A DNA stretch of 51,515 bases, taken from NCBI GenBank assembly GCA_947449575.1, contig CANFRV010000025.1, positions 1-51,515 of the forward strand. The letters are read 5' to 3'. The number at the start of each line of letters is the position of its first letter. Position 1 is the stretch's first letter. The notes under the pieces were generated by a model, which saw only the letters and a program-made list of their open reading frames with translations, was not told where the DNA came from and searched no databases. The position numbers and the translations under genes are program-made. The DNA comes from Flavobacteriales bacterium. Its GTDB lineage: Bacteria > Bacteroidota > Bacteroidia > Flavobacteriales_D > Crocinitomicaceae. Shown one piece after another: positions 16,585-24,093 of this stretch.

Positions 16585-17238
16585 TTAGGAATTGCTTTTA
16601 ATAAGTCGCTCTTTGATACTCCTGTAAAAAAACATGAGACAACCAAGCATCAATAAATGACTTAGGTCGTCTTTATTCAAGAAACGATGCAGGTTAATTT
16701 TTAAAAAGAAAATAAAAACGGAAGGTGCACAAAGTAAAACACCATAATACATAAACCTCATTTCTGTCCTGCCAACATTATAAATTTTCCTAGCTATTAT
16801 TCCACAAAAAATAATGTAAGTTAGAATTGAATCGATCGCGATGAAAATAAATTTCCTGAAAAGTAAAGCTAAGATTAGAAAACTTATTCCTTTTACTAGA
16901 ATAAAAAGTCCTAATTTTTTCTTTTGAAATTCGTTTGGATAATACACCAACATACCGAAACTTGCACAAAAACCTGATATTATGATAAATATCCAATTAG
17001 GAAATTTGCCAGGAATACCTAGATAGTGAAAGAATAAATGCCCTGTACCTCCAAGAAAAGCGGCAATGGAAAACGAAATGAAAAATCTTTGCCACCAAAG
17101 CATATCGATGTCCTTCCCTTTTCTGATCTTTAAAAAAGCATATAAACAGAAAATAGACATTAACCAATTAGCAGCTAAAGCCATAGGCTCTTGCAACGTT
17201 AGTCCGTATAATTCAAATTTTATTACTTCTTGGTTCAT
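16585..17238 (-). CDS. Multi-pass membrane protein of unknown function
   Basis: 217 residues with about six to seven hydrophobic helices: segments near 22-38, 52-72, 82-98, 108-125, 128-146, 158-178 and 188-205. A DUF6962-like family is possible but I am not sure of it. Polar residues inside the helices are few, no motif for transport or catalysis is visible, and the C-terminus is basic (KERLIKSNS). It sits just upstream of smpB on the same strand and may share its transcript. Function is unknown. Confidence 0.6.
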   Translation of the reverse strand: MNQEVIKFELYGLTLQEPMALAANWLMSIFCLYAFLKIRKGKDIDMLWWQRFFISFSIAAFLGGTGHLFFHYLGIPGKFPNWIFIIISGFCASFGMLVYYPNEFQKKKLGLFILVKGISFLILALLFRKFIFIAIDSILTYIIFCGIIARKIYNVGRTEMRFMYYGVLLCAPSVFIFFLKINLHRFLNKDDLSHLLMLGCLMFFYRSIKERLIKSNS

Positions 17239-17405
17239 TTCTTTCCTTCAAGTTACAATTATCCTTTGTTATTAAAAAAGGACAATTCTTCGATACGCCA
17301 TATTTGAAGAAGCAAAAGTAATTTAATTTATTTTTTTAGCCGTTATAATATAAATTTATATGATAGAAAAAAGAAATAGTACCTTGAAATTTGTAATTTT
17401 ACAAC

Positions 17406-18014
17406 GTGAATATTCCTTCGAAATATATAGAAGAAGCTGTAGAGCAACTTTCATCCTTGCCAGGGATTGGAAAGAGGACTGCGTTGAGGTTGGTTTTAAA
17501 TTTACTTAACAGATCGGGCGAAGAGATTGAAAGATTTTCCGCTTCTTTTACTACTATGAAAAGCAATGTTTTGAAATGTTCAATGTGCGGTAATGTTTCA
17601 GATTTGACTGTTTGTACTATTTGTTCCAATCCCCGGAGAAATAAGGAGCAAATTTGTGTCGTTGAAGATATTAGAGACGTATTAGCGATAGAAGCAACGG
17701 AATCTTATTTAGGGGTTTATCATGTATTAGGCGGAATAATTTCACCAATGGATGGCGTTGGGCCTAGCGACTTAAACATTTTACCATTGATTGAAAAGTT
17801 GAAAACTGAAACGGTAAAAGAAGTGATTTTTGCGCTAAGTGCTACCATGGAGGGAGATACTACCAATTATTATTTATACAAGAAGATTTCACCATTTGCG
17901 ATTGAAGTAACCACACTTTCGCGAGGTGTTTCAATTGGGTCAGAATTGCAATATGCTGATGAATTGACGCTGAGTCGATCTTTGTTGCATCGACAACCAT
18001 TTCAAATAGTCTAA
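17406..18014 (+). CDS. recR: Recombination mediator RecR
   Basis: 202 residues, the usual RecR length. A helix-hairpin-helix (LSSLPGIGKRTALRLVLNLL), a four-cysteine zinc finger (C58, C61, C70, C73), a Toprim domain (ICVVEDIRDVLAIEATESYLGVYHVLGG) and a C-terminal ATTLSRGVSIGSELQYADELTLSRSL Walker-B-like region appear in the family order. It acts with RecO and RecF to load RecA on gapped DNA. The start is a GTG at 17406; no nearer ATG fits the HhH. MscL follows only 3 bases after its stop, so the two are cotranscribed. Confidence 0.97.
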   Translation: MNIPSKYIEEAVEQLSSLPGIGKRTALRLVLNLLNRSGEEIERFSASFTTMKSNVLKCSMCGNVSDLTVCTICSNPRRNKEQICVVEDIRDVLAIEATESYLGVYHVLGGIISPMDGVGPSDLNILPLIEKLKTETVKEVIFALSATMEGDTTNYYLYKKISPFAIEVTTLSRGVSIGSELQYADELTLSRSLLHRQPFQIV

Positions 18015-18017
18015 AAT

Positions 18018-18404
18018 ATGTTTAAAGAATTCAAGACGTTCGTCATGCGCGGAAACGTGATGGACTTAGCAATTGGAGTTATTATTGGCGCTTCTTTCAG
18101 TGCAATTGTTACTTCATTAATTTCCGACGTTATAACACCTTTACTATTGTCACCTGCGATGGAAGCCGCGCATGTGAAAGATTTGGCGCAATGGGGAGTT
18201 GGAAAAGGGGAAGCTATTAAGATTGGTAAGTTCTTAGCTGCTGTAATAAATTTTCTATTAACTGCTTTTATTTTATTTCTAATCATAAAAGGTATAAATA
18301 AATCTTCGAAAAAGAAAAAGGATGATGAAACGTTAAATCCCTTGCCCTTATTGACAAATGAAGAAATTTTATTAACGGAAATTAGGGATTTATTAAAAAA
18401 ATGA
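18018..18404 (+). CDS. mscL: Large-conductance mechanosensitive channel
   Basis: 128 residues. The N-terminal amphipathic helix FKEFKTFVMRGNVMDLAIGVIIGASFSAIVTSLISDVITPLL holds the pore-lining first helix, followed by a periplasmic loop and a second helix (AAVINFLLTAFILFLIIKGI, about 68-90) and a charged cytoplasmic bundle (LLTNEEILLTEIRDLLKK). It opens under membrane tension to release solutes on osmotic downshock. It follows recR immediately, a coupling without an evident functional reason. Confidence 0.97.
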   Translation: MFKEFKTFVMRGNVMDLAIGVIIGASFSAIVTSLISDVITPLLLSPAMEAAHVKDLAQWGVGKGEAIKIGKFLAAVINFLLTAFILFLIIKGINKSSKKKKDDETLNPLPLLTNEEILLTEIRDLLKK

Positions 18405-18538
18405 GTAGAAAATTGCAAAAAGATGTTTACGAAATTTGCTCGTAATTAAAAATTGTTTATTTTCGTAATAGTTTAATATAACAAACAACCTTATAGACAT
18501 TGATAAATTCGGTAAAGCGAGTATATTTTTTTTAAATT

Positions 18539-19102
18539 ATGACAAGTATTTTTGTTGCCAAATTAGATTTTGGTGTTACGAGTGAGCAATTAAAAAGTAC
18601 TTTTGAAGAGTACGGAAAAGTTCTAAAAGCTTCAGTCGCGATGGATCGTGAGACAGGAAAATCAAGAGGTTTTGGTTTTGTTGAAATGGAAGATAGTAAC
18701 GAAGCTAGAAATGCTATTTCAGCATTAGATGGGTCTGACATGAATGGAAGACCAATTTCAGTGAAAGAAGCCGAACAGCGAGAAAACCGACCGGCACCAG
18801 GATCAAGACCAAGTTTCACTCCTCCAGGCGAAAGAAAACCTTTTCAAAGAACTGAAACACCTAGATCTGCTGCAGTACCTAATTTAACTCCAGAAGATTT
18901 TATTAAGCCAACTCCATCTTTCTCCAAAACGGTCGACAGAAATAAAAGCGAGCCGAAAAAGAAAAAGAATGGCTCAATGGAAGCCTATAAAAAAAGTGGA
19001 AAAACACCTCGTTATGATTTAGATGATGATTTAGATGACTGGAAACCAAATAGTGGGAAAAGGTCAAATATTCAGTTTGATGATGACGATGATGAATATT
19101 AA
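18539..19102 (+). CDS. RRM RNA-binding protein with acidic tail
   Basis: 187 residues: one RNA recognition motif (2-77) with RNP2 IFVAKL (4-9) and RNP1 KSRGFGFV (41-48), then a long Pro-, Lys- and Arg-rich disordered linker (80-160) and a strongly acidic end (DDDLDDW and DDDDDEY). Single-RRM proteins in Bacteroidetes and cyanobacteria bind RNA and are often cold-induced or act as RNA chaperones or regulators. The long tail distinguishes it from the minimal ~100-residue RRM proteins. The 134-base untranslated stretch before it may hold control elements; I identified none. RNA targets are unknown. Confidence 0.85.
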   Translation: MTSIFVAKLDFGVTSEQLKSTFEEYGKVLKASVAMDRETGKSRGFGFVEMEDSNEARNAISALDGSDMNGRPISVKEAEQRENRPAPGSRPSFTPPGERKPFQRTETPRSAAVPNLTPEDFIKPTPSFSKTVDRNKSEPKKKKNGSMEAYKKSGKTPRYDLDDDLDDWKPNSGKRSNIQFDDDDDEY

Positions 19103-19173
19103 TTGATAGATTTTTCTTTCTAGTTGATTTTGTTTTTATATTTACGTTACAAAAAATTGTAAAACACTATCCT

Positions 19174-19839
19174 ATGAAGTTATTTTCCCTTGTCTTATTT
19201 TTTCATATTTCTATATCTTTCTGCTTTTCTCAAAAGATTAGTTTAGAAGAACGCAACGCAACTTTCAATGGAGGCAGTAGAAATGCAATTTTAGTTACCA
19301 TTCCCTACTCTACTTCAGAGTTTATTGAAAAGAAAATCAAAGAAGAAGTGAAAAGCTGGGGAGGAAAAAACAGCTCTTCAAAAGGAGAATACACCACCAT
19401 ACAAAGTCAAATAAAAGAACTGGGGGAAAAGCCATTTGATAGTTTTGTAAAAATTGTTGATTCAAAAGAAGGCAATATCACAGTGGCATTTGCTTTCGAT
19501 TTAGGAGGCGCTTTTTTATCAAGTTCTGAACATAGTGAAAAATACACTGAAATTTCTAAAAAAATAAAAGACTTTGCTCTCAACACCTCAAAAGAGTCTG
19601 TCAGCGAAGAGTTGAAAGAAAATCAAAGTATATTAAAAGAACAGCAAAAGGAACAGGAATCACTTTTGAAAGATAAAAATTCATTGGAAAACTCTATTGT
19701 AGACTATAAGAAGAAAATTGACGAGGCAATCGTTAAAATTGAAAAAAACAATCAAGAACTAGCAAAGAAGCAAGCGGAAATTAAAACCCAAGAAACAAAA
19801 GTTGGAGAAGTAAGTAAGAAGTTGGGGGAAATTAAATAA
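19174..19839 (+). CDS. Secreted coiled-coil protein, unknown
   Basis: 221 residues with a signal peptide (MKLFSLVLFFHISISFCFSQ), an N-terminal domain of about 110 residues (RNAILVTIPYSTSEFIEKKIKEEVKSWGGK...) and a long heptad-like coiled coil from about 130 to the end, rich in K, E and Q. I recognise no enzymatic motif. It is probably periplasmic, perhaps a spacer or an assembly protein. It reads toward tmRNA. Confidence 0.65.
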   Translation: MKLFSLVLFFHISISFCFSQKISLEERNATFNGGSRNAILVTIPYSTSEFIEKKIKEEVKSWGGKNSSSKGEYTTIQSQIKELGEKPFDSFVKIVDSKEGNITVAFAFDLGGAFLSSSEHSEKYTEISKKIKDFALNTSKESVSEELKENQSILKEQQKEQESLLKDKNSLENSIVDYKKKIDEAIVKIEKNNQELAKKQAEIKTQETKVGEVSKKLGEIK

Positions 19840-19840
19840 G

Positions 19841-19880
19841 AGACGAAAGATCGCTGTGCTTTTAGATGAAAGACCGCTTC
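19841..19880. repeat. Two-copy 23-base direct repeat
   Basis: AGACGAAAGATCGCT at 19841-19855 recurs with two changes (AGATGAAAGACCGCT) at 19864-19878, a 23-base period. It lies directly after the coiled-coil gene stop. Similar AGACGAAAGACCGCT repeats are, to my memory, scattered in intergenic DNA of other Flavobacteriia. Confidence 0.5.
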
Positions 19881-19946
19881 GTTCAAAGACTTGATTTTCT
19901 CAATTGGATTGGATTTTATCTAGGTTCTTTATTGTAAAAATCTTTT

Positions 19947-19967
19947 TATCTTGTATCTTGTATCTTG
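19947..19967. repeat. Heptamer tandem repeat, three copies
   Basis: TATCTTG occurs three times head to tail at 19947-19967. A fourth partial copy (TTTC) follows. Heptameric arrays of this kind are a known feature of Bacteroidetes intergenic regions and can vary in copy number between strains (inference here). Confidence 0.7.
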
Positions 19968-20055
19968 TTTCATTTAATTAGCTAAAAATCCTTAAATTCC
20001 TTTACAATTCCTTTTTTTATCATTCAGTCTTGTAACTTCAAGTCTAATATTTACT

Positions 20056-20063
20056 ATCTTTAC
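20056..20063 (+). promoter_or_regulatory. Possible -7 box of ssrA
   Basis: TATCTTTA differs from TAnnTTTG at its last base and lies 12 bases before the mature tmRNA 5' end. A TTG at 20030-20032 is 23 bases upstream, slightly long for a -33 element. Confidence 0.4.
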
Positions 20064-20075
20064 GATAGTTCTTTG

Positions 20076-20475
20076 GGGTCGTATTGGATTTGACAGCGAT
20101 AGCGGTTGTCAAGTGTAAGCATGTAGAGCGTTGAGGTGAAGCTCTTTAATCACTTGTCTCAAAATTTAATTGACAACACGTCATACGCACTTGCTGCTTA
20201 ATTAGTTAGACTAATAAAGCTTCATTCCAGCTGAAGTATAGTAAGCGGAACGGGTACTTCCTTTAAACCTCTGTCCATTAGGTTTGGAAATCGGGAGTTC
20301 AAAATTTTGGAATAGGCAGTGCTCCGCTTTGTGGTACTGATGAAAACTCAAGAAGATAAGTTGGTATTTTGGGTGTTCTTGCTCGTGTTACCAGTCGAAA
20401 ATTAATCAAGAAATAAACATGTAGAAAGCTTGTTAATTCGTCGTTTGGACGAGGGTTCGATCCCCTCCGACTCCA
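20076..20475 (+). ncRNA. ssrA: Transfer-messenger RNA (tmRNA, SsrA)
   Basis: The mature 5' end GGGGTCGTATTGGATTTGACAG and the 3' T-arm GAGGGTTCGATCCCCTC with acceptor CGACTCC plus discriminator A (20475) are clear; GGGGTCG pairs with CGACTCC. CCA is not encoded (CAA follows), so it must be added by nucleotidyl transferase. The mRNA-like part ends ...DNTSYALAA followed by TAA at about 20199-20201; the tag starts near GAC AAC ACG. The resume codon is probably GAC, though an earlier codon is possible. It rescues stalled ribosomes with SmpB (16104-16556). Its 3' end is the left boundary of the putative Fic island. Confidence 0.97.
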
Positions 20476-20479
20476 CAAA
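20469..20479 (+). other. Putative attachment core (left), in tmRNA 3' end
   Basis: GACTCCACAAA, the 3' acceptor of ssrA plus four bases. The same 11 bases occur at 22576-22586. As 3' ends of tRNA and tmRNA genes are common integration targets, this is a candidate left core site. Confidence 0.55.
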
Positions 20480-20488
20480 GCAGTTTGG

Positions 20489-20524
20489 AGTGTGAGTATT
20501 GTGCAACAGTAAAATACTCACACT
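20489..20524. repeat. Perfect 12-bp hairpin after ssrA
   Basis: Arms 20489-20500 and 20513-20524 are perfect complements (AGTGTGAGTATT and its reverse) around a 12-base loop. No T-run follows, so it is not a classic terminator. It may stabilise or process the tmRNA 3' end, or be part of the insertion boundary. Confidence 0.6.
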
Positions 20525-20623
20525 GAAGCTGTAGACTTCATAAAGACTCACTTTTACACTTATTCTAAAACTATTTTACCCTCAGAAATATCCTTAATAA
20601 AAATTAGTTTGTCTTAATTAAAT

Positions 20624-20694
20624 ATACTTTTTACAGAGTAAAGTTTTATTTTTACATGTTTTACAGATTAATTATTTATTTTACAGAAAATAAT
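20624..20694 (+). repeat. Iteron-like direct repeat, left copy
   Basis: TTTACA words start at 20630, 20651, 20660 and 20680 (steps of 21, 9 and 20 bases). The same arrangement recurs at 22231-22304. A further TTTACA starts at 20701 within the palindrome before the Fic ATG. Confidence 0.8.
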
Positions 20695-20699
20695 ATTAT

Positions 20700-20713
20700 A
20701 TTTACATGTAAAT
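20700..20713. promoter_or_regulatory. Palindrome before the Fic start, probable operator
   Basis: ATTTACATGTAAAT is a perfect 14-base palindrome ending 16 bases before the Fic ATG at 20730. Its half-site TTTACA is the word used in the iteron-like repeats, which suggests one binding protein for all of them. Confidence 0.5.
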
Positions 20714-20729
20714 TAAATATTGATCTTGT

Positions 20730-22223
20730 ATGTCTATCTCAATAGGTAATGTATGGTTGAAGGAAAACTTCAACTTACCTCAATTTTCATTAAATAGTAC
20801 TTCGTATATAGATAATTACGATAAAATTGAAATTAACACGAACGGAACTACTACCCGATTTTTCGGAAAAAAATATGGATTGAAGTCTGAATCTCCATTA
20901 GAGCATATTGTCTTTTCTTTAAAACACGAAGAACTGAATTTAGGTTTATTAAAAGCTGTTTTGGAGCAGTTAAGTCTTGACGAAATTAAAGGATTTATAG
21001 AAATCTCACCAAAAGGAAAATACGAACGTAAAATAGGTTTTCTGTATGAGTTTTTGACAGATCAATTCATTCATTTATCTACTGAAATAACAGGTAATTA
21101 TGTTGACCTATTAGATGAAGAGAAATATGTTACGGGATTGAAAATAAAATCTTTAAAATGGAAAATACTCAACAATTTATTAGGTTCAAAAGAGTATTGC
21201 CCGATCATCCGAAAAACAAACGAATTAAAAGAGTTGTTATCCCTTGATTTTTCGAATGAAATTAAAAAACTTCAACAAAACTATTCACCGCTTATTTTTA
21301 ATCGGGCAATTAGCTATCTGTTTACAAAGGAAACAAGATCATCCTATGAAATTGAAAGGGAAGTCCCTTCTCCAGATAGATTGGAGAGATTTACTGGTTT
21401 ATTACAACAGGCAGGTGCTCAATCATTGAATGAGTTGTTGGCTGAAAAATCATTACTATCGTATCAAAACAGTATTGTTGACCCTCGTTTTTCGGCAACT
21501 GGTTTTCGTAATTTTCAAAATTATATCGGAGAAAATTTACCGAACTTTTCAGAAAGGATTCATTACATATGCCCTACTCCAGAAAAAGTAAAGAGTTTAA
21601 TGGATGGACTAAAAATAAGTGTTAATAAATCAGATAATACACATCCGATAATTAAAGCAACAATCATTTCATTTGGTTTTGTGTTTATACATCCTTTTGA
21701 AGATGGTAATGGTAGACTACATCGATTTTTGATTCATGATTCTTTTGTTCGCGACAAGTTAATACCGAATGGTTTTGTAATTCCAGTTTCTGCAAACATG
21801 CTTAAGAATCGGTTGGAGTATGATAATGCATTGGAAAGGTATTCAAAACCTATTTTACCTTTTATTAAATATTCGAAAAATGAAGCTGGAGAATTAACGA
21901 TACTAAATCCTTTGGAAATTGAACCGTATTATACGTATCCGGATTTAACAGTTCAATCTGTTTATCTTTCAAAAACAGTTCAGCAATGTGTCATTGAAGA
22001 CATGCCAAATGAACTTGACTTTATTCAACTTTATGACGAACTAAAAATAGAAATTCAGCAATTGGTGGATATGCCAGATAAAATGATCAATCGGTTTATT
22101 ATGTTTTTGCATCAAAACAAAGGTGTTTTTCCAAAACGAAGAAGAGAAGAATTTAATAAGCTGACAGATGATGAAATCAAACGCATTGAAGTAATTTACA
22201 AGAATTTGGTTGAACTTCAATAA
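20730..22223 (+). CDS. Fic family protein (AMP-transferase type)
   Basis: 497 residues. The Fic catalytic motif HPFEDGNGRLHR starts at H321 and is complete, including the catalytic histidine, the anion-binding GNGR and the terminal arginine, so AMPylation or a related NMP transfer is expected. A possible N-terminal inhibitory motif of the (S/T)xxxE(G/N) kind lies at S205-E209, but the following residue is R210 rather than G or N. That would give a class II, self-inhibited enzyme with altered control. The N-terminal 200 residues and the C-terminal helical part (after about 390) are not assigned to a known domain. The gene is bracketed by direct repeats and by copies of the ssrA 3' end. Targets are unknown. 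Confidence 0.9.
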   Translation: MSISIGNVWLKENFNLPQFSLNSTSYIDNYDKIEINTNGTTTRFFGKKYGLKSESPLEHIVFSLKHEELNLGLLKAVLEQLSLDEIKGFIEISPKGKYERKIGFLYEFLTDQFIHLSTEITGNYVDLLDEEKYVTGLKIKSLKWKILNNLLGSKEYCPIIRKTNELKELLSLDFSNEIKKLQQNYSPLIFNRAISYLFTKETRSSYEIEREVPSPDRLERFTGLLQQAGAQSLNELLAEKSLLSYQNSIVDPRFSATGFRNFQNYIGENLPNFSERIHYICPTPEKVKSLMDGLKISVNKSDNTHPIIKATIISFGFVFIHPFEDGNGRLHRFLIHDSFVRDKLIPNGFVIPVSANMLKNRLEYDNALERYSKPILPFIKYSKNEAGELTILNPLEIEPYYTYPDLTVQSVYLSKTVQQCVIEDMPNELDFIQLYDELKIEIQQLVDMPDKMINRFIMFLHQNKGVFPKRRREEFNKLTDDEIKRIEVIYKNLVELQ

Positions 22224-22230
22224 TTGTTTA

Positions 22231-22304
22231 ATACTTTTTACAGTTAAAATATATGTTTTTACATGTTTTACAATTTTATTATACATTTTACAGAGAAACT
22301 AATA
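22231..22304 (+). repeat. Iteron-like direct repeat, right copy
   Basis: Copy of the 20624-20694 repeat lying 7 bases past the Fic stop. TTTACA words start at 22237, 22258, 22267 and 22287, with the same 21/9/20 spacing. The bases between words are less conserved than the words. Confidence 0.8.
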
Positions 22305-22575
22305 AAACTGACTCTATAGAATTTATTCATTAAATTTATTATTGTTTTAACCTCCAAAAAAAATACATTCTGTGATAGTGAAATAATATTCCGTAGTGGA
22401 ATATGGAATATTTTAATTACAACTTCTAAAAAAGCACTTGTATATCGTGTAAATAATGAAGTATTTCTTACTTTCCCTTTAGCATTATTTAAAAAATAAT
22501 CAACCTTTCAAACTACGAATCAACTCCTCCATCCTACCCAAACCCTCCAAAAAGGGGTTCGAAAATAGGTCAGTG

Positions 22576-22586
22576 GACTCCACAAA
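22576..22586 (+). other. Putative attachment core (right), copy of ssrA 3' end
   Basis: An exact copy of GACTCCACAAA from the tmRNA 3' end. A T-loop-like GGGTTCGA lies 13 bases before it (8 bases in ssrA), so the copy beyond the 11 bases is degenerate. It would mark the far end of a 2.1-kb insertion. Confidence 0.5.
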
Positions 22587-22629
22587 ATTAATAGTTAAAA
22601 TACTGATAAAAATTATTTTAACTATTAAT
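22587..22629. terminator. 15-bp perfect inverted repeat, probable terminator
   Basis: Arms 22587-22601 and 22615-22629 are exact complements around a 13-base loop, 60 bases after the stop of the minus-strand TolC-like gene. On the minus strand only three T follow. It may end the exporter operon, or both strands, and it abuts the putative attachment core. Confidence 0.55.
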
Positions 22630-22689
22630 CAATTTTCGAGTAAATTTTGTTCTACATTAATTTTCTTCAAAAAAACTATGCACTTAAAT

Positions 22690-24093
22690 TCAAAGTAATT
22701 TCCCAGATATCCATTGAAGTGCAAAAATTGACTTATAGTATTTTGTTTTTAACTCAATCAATTTTTCTTGTGACTCTAATGCCTTATTTTCCCGAGAATT
22801 AATCAAAAATAAAGAACTTTCTCCATTTTCAAAACGCTTTTCTTCTGCTTCAACTAATCTCCGGTAATTTGTATAAATTTGATCTTGAAGCAATATCTGG
22901 TTCTTTAATGTTTCATATTCGTTATAATAACTTTTTATTTTTATTGAATTAAAGACTACTTTTTGAGTTTGATCTATTCTCGTGTCCTCAATCTTTAATT
23001 TGGAAATTTTATACTCAGCTCTTCCCTTCGCAATAAATAATGGCATTTCTACTTTTAGTCCATATAGAAAATTGTTATCAAAGAGAGAATGACCGGCTAC
23101 ATTTTTGCTAAAATCATATCCTTTTGCTAAACTGTTGTATTTCAAATCAACCTTTGGAAGTAACTCTTGGAATTTCAATTTTTGATCAATTTCCAAACTT
23201 CTTAATTTATAAGAATAAATCTGTATATTCGGATTCTTAGCACTGGAAAAAGAAAGTAAATCATCAAGAACCAGCGTAAATGAATCAATATGTAATTCAT
23301 CTTCCCAATTAACTTGTGGAACTACTTCTTCTGGAAGAAAAACAGGTTCATTTTCATTTTTCCATAAAAAAGCTGAAAGTCCTAAACCAGCATTCTTAAA
23401 TTCCAATTCTTTATTATTCATAAGTAACTCAAAACTCTGATATTGCACAAATGCCTCTAGCGTATCTAAGCCTGATTTCTCACCATTTAAAAACGATTTA
23501 AATACTAAATCAGCTCGTTTTTTACTATTTAAGAAGTTGTCTTTCACTACTAAAAAAGTTTGGTAAGATCTAACCCAGATGTAATAAGCTTCAATTGACT
23601 GCATCAAAAGATCATTTACAATCGCTTGCTTTTCAAGTTCAGATATTTCAGTGTAAATCTTAGCCTGTTTCAATGTTGCACGTCTTTTATCCATCAATAA
23701 ATTTCTAGCCAAAGGAACGGTAATACCTAAATAATTCGTTTGTCCAGGTGTTTCAGTTGGATCAAATTTTGCACCTGTTAAATTTTCAATTCCACCAGCT
23801 AGTTCAACACCAAACCACGTTGGAATTTTTATTTCTGTCGCTGAATAATTATAATACGTTAAATTATCAACTGTTTTTTGCCCTGAATTATTACTAAACA
23901 TTGGATCAAATGAACTTCTAGCAAGAAGCAATTCTGCGAATGATTTTTCAATTCTTATATCTGATTGTTTAACAATGGGGTGAAATGCCTTTACAATATT
24001 TATTAATTGATCTGCATTTAATGTCTTAATCGAGTCTTGTGCAAAAAAACTGAATGAAAAAAGTAACGTAAAAATGACCATTTTAAAATTCAT
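22690..24093 (-). CDS. TolC-like outer-membrane efflux protein
   Basis: 467 residues with signal peptide (MNFKMVIFTLLFSFSFFAQ) and the long alpha-helical repeats of TolC-family trimers (for example EISELEKQAIVNDLLMQSIEAYYIWVRSYQTF and the mirror region FNSIKIKSYYNEYETLKNQILLQDQIY). It forms the outer-membrane duct of a tripartite exporter with the HlyD and ABC proteins encoded upstream. Its ATG shares one base with the HlyD stop (TAATG). Confidence 0.85.
   Translation of the reverse strand: MNFKMVIFTLLFSFSFFAQDSIKTLNADQLINIVKAFHPIVKQSDIRIEKSFAELLLARSSFDPMFSNNSGQKTVDNLTYYNYSATEIKIPTWFGVELAGGIENLTGAKFDPTETPGQTNYLGITVPLARNLLMDKRRATLKQAKIYTEISELEKQAIVNDLLMQSIEAYYIWVRSYQTFLVVKDNFLNSKKRADLVFKSFLNGEKSGLDTLEAFVQYQSFELLMNNKELEFKNAGLGLSAFLWKNENEPVFLPEEVVPQVNWEDELHIDSFTLVLDDLLSFSSAKNPNIQIYSYKLRSLEIDQKLKFQELLPKVDLKYNSLAKGYDFSKNVAGHSLFDNNFLYGLKVEMPLFIAKGRAEYKISKLKIEDTRIDQTQKVVFNSIKIKSYYNEYETLKNQILLQDQIYTNYRRLVEAEEKRFENGESSLFLINSRENKALESQEKLIELKTKYYKSIFALQWISGKLL

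Larger units (their letters stand above)
22224..22689. other. Right flank of the Fic unit, non-coding
   Basis: After the right repeat come about 270 bases of AT-rich DNA without genes, then a GGGTTCGA (22555-22562) and the second GACTCCACAAA (22576-22586), followed at once by a 15-bp inverted repeat. The stretch contains an ATATTCC/GGAATAT pair near 22386-22410. Nothing else was recognised. Confidence 0.5.

Noticed and set aside
20730-22223. Fic-DOC toxin-antitoxin pair with a separate antitoxin
   Set aside because: No small gene with a (S/T)xxxE(G/N) motif lies beside the Fic gene on either strand.
20624-22304. CRISPR array made of the TTTACA repeats
   Set aside because: Words are 6 bases, spacings are 9 to 21, the copies bracket a gene, and there are no unique spacers or cas genes.
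22555-22586. A second tmRNA or tRNA gene at the right boundary
   Set aside because: Only GGGTTCGA and GACTCCACAAA match ssrA; there is no T-stem complement, anticodon or D-arm. It can be at most a 3' fragment.
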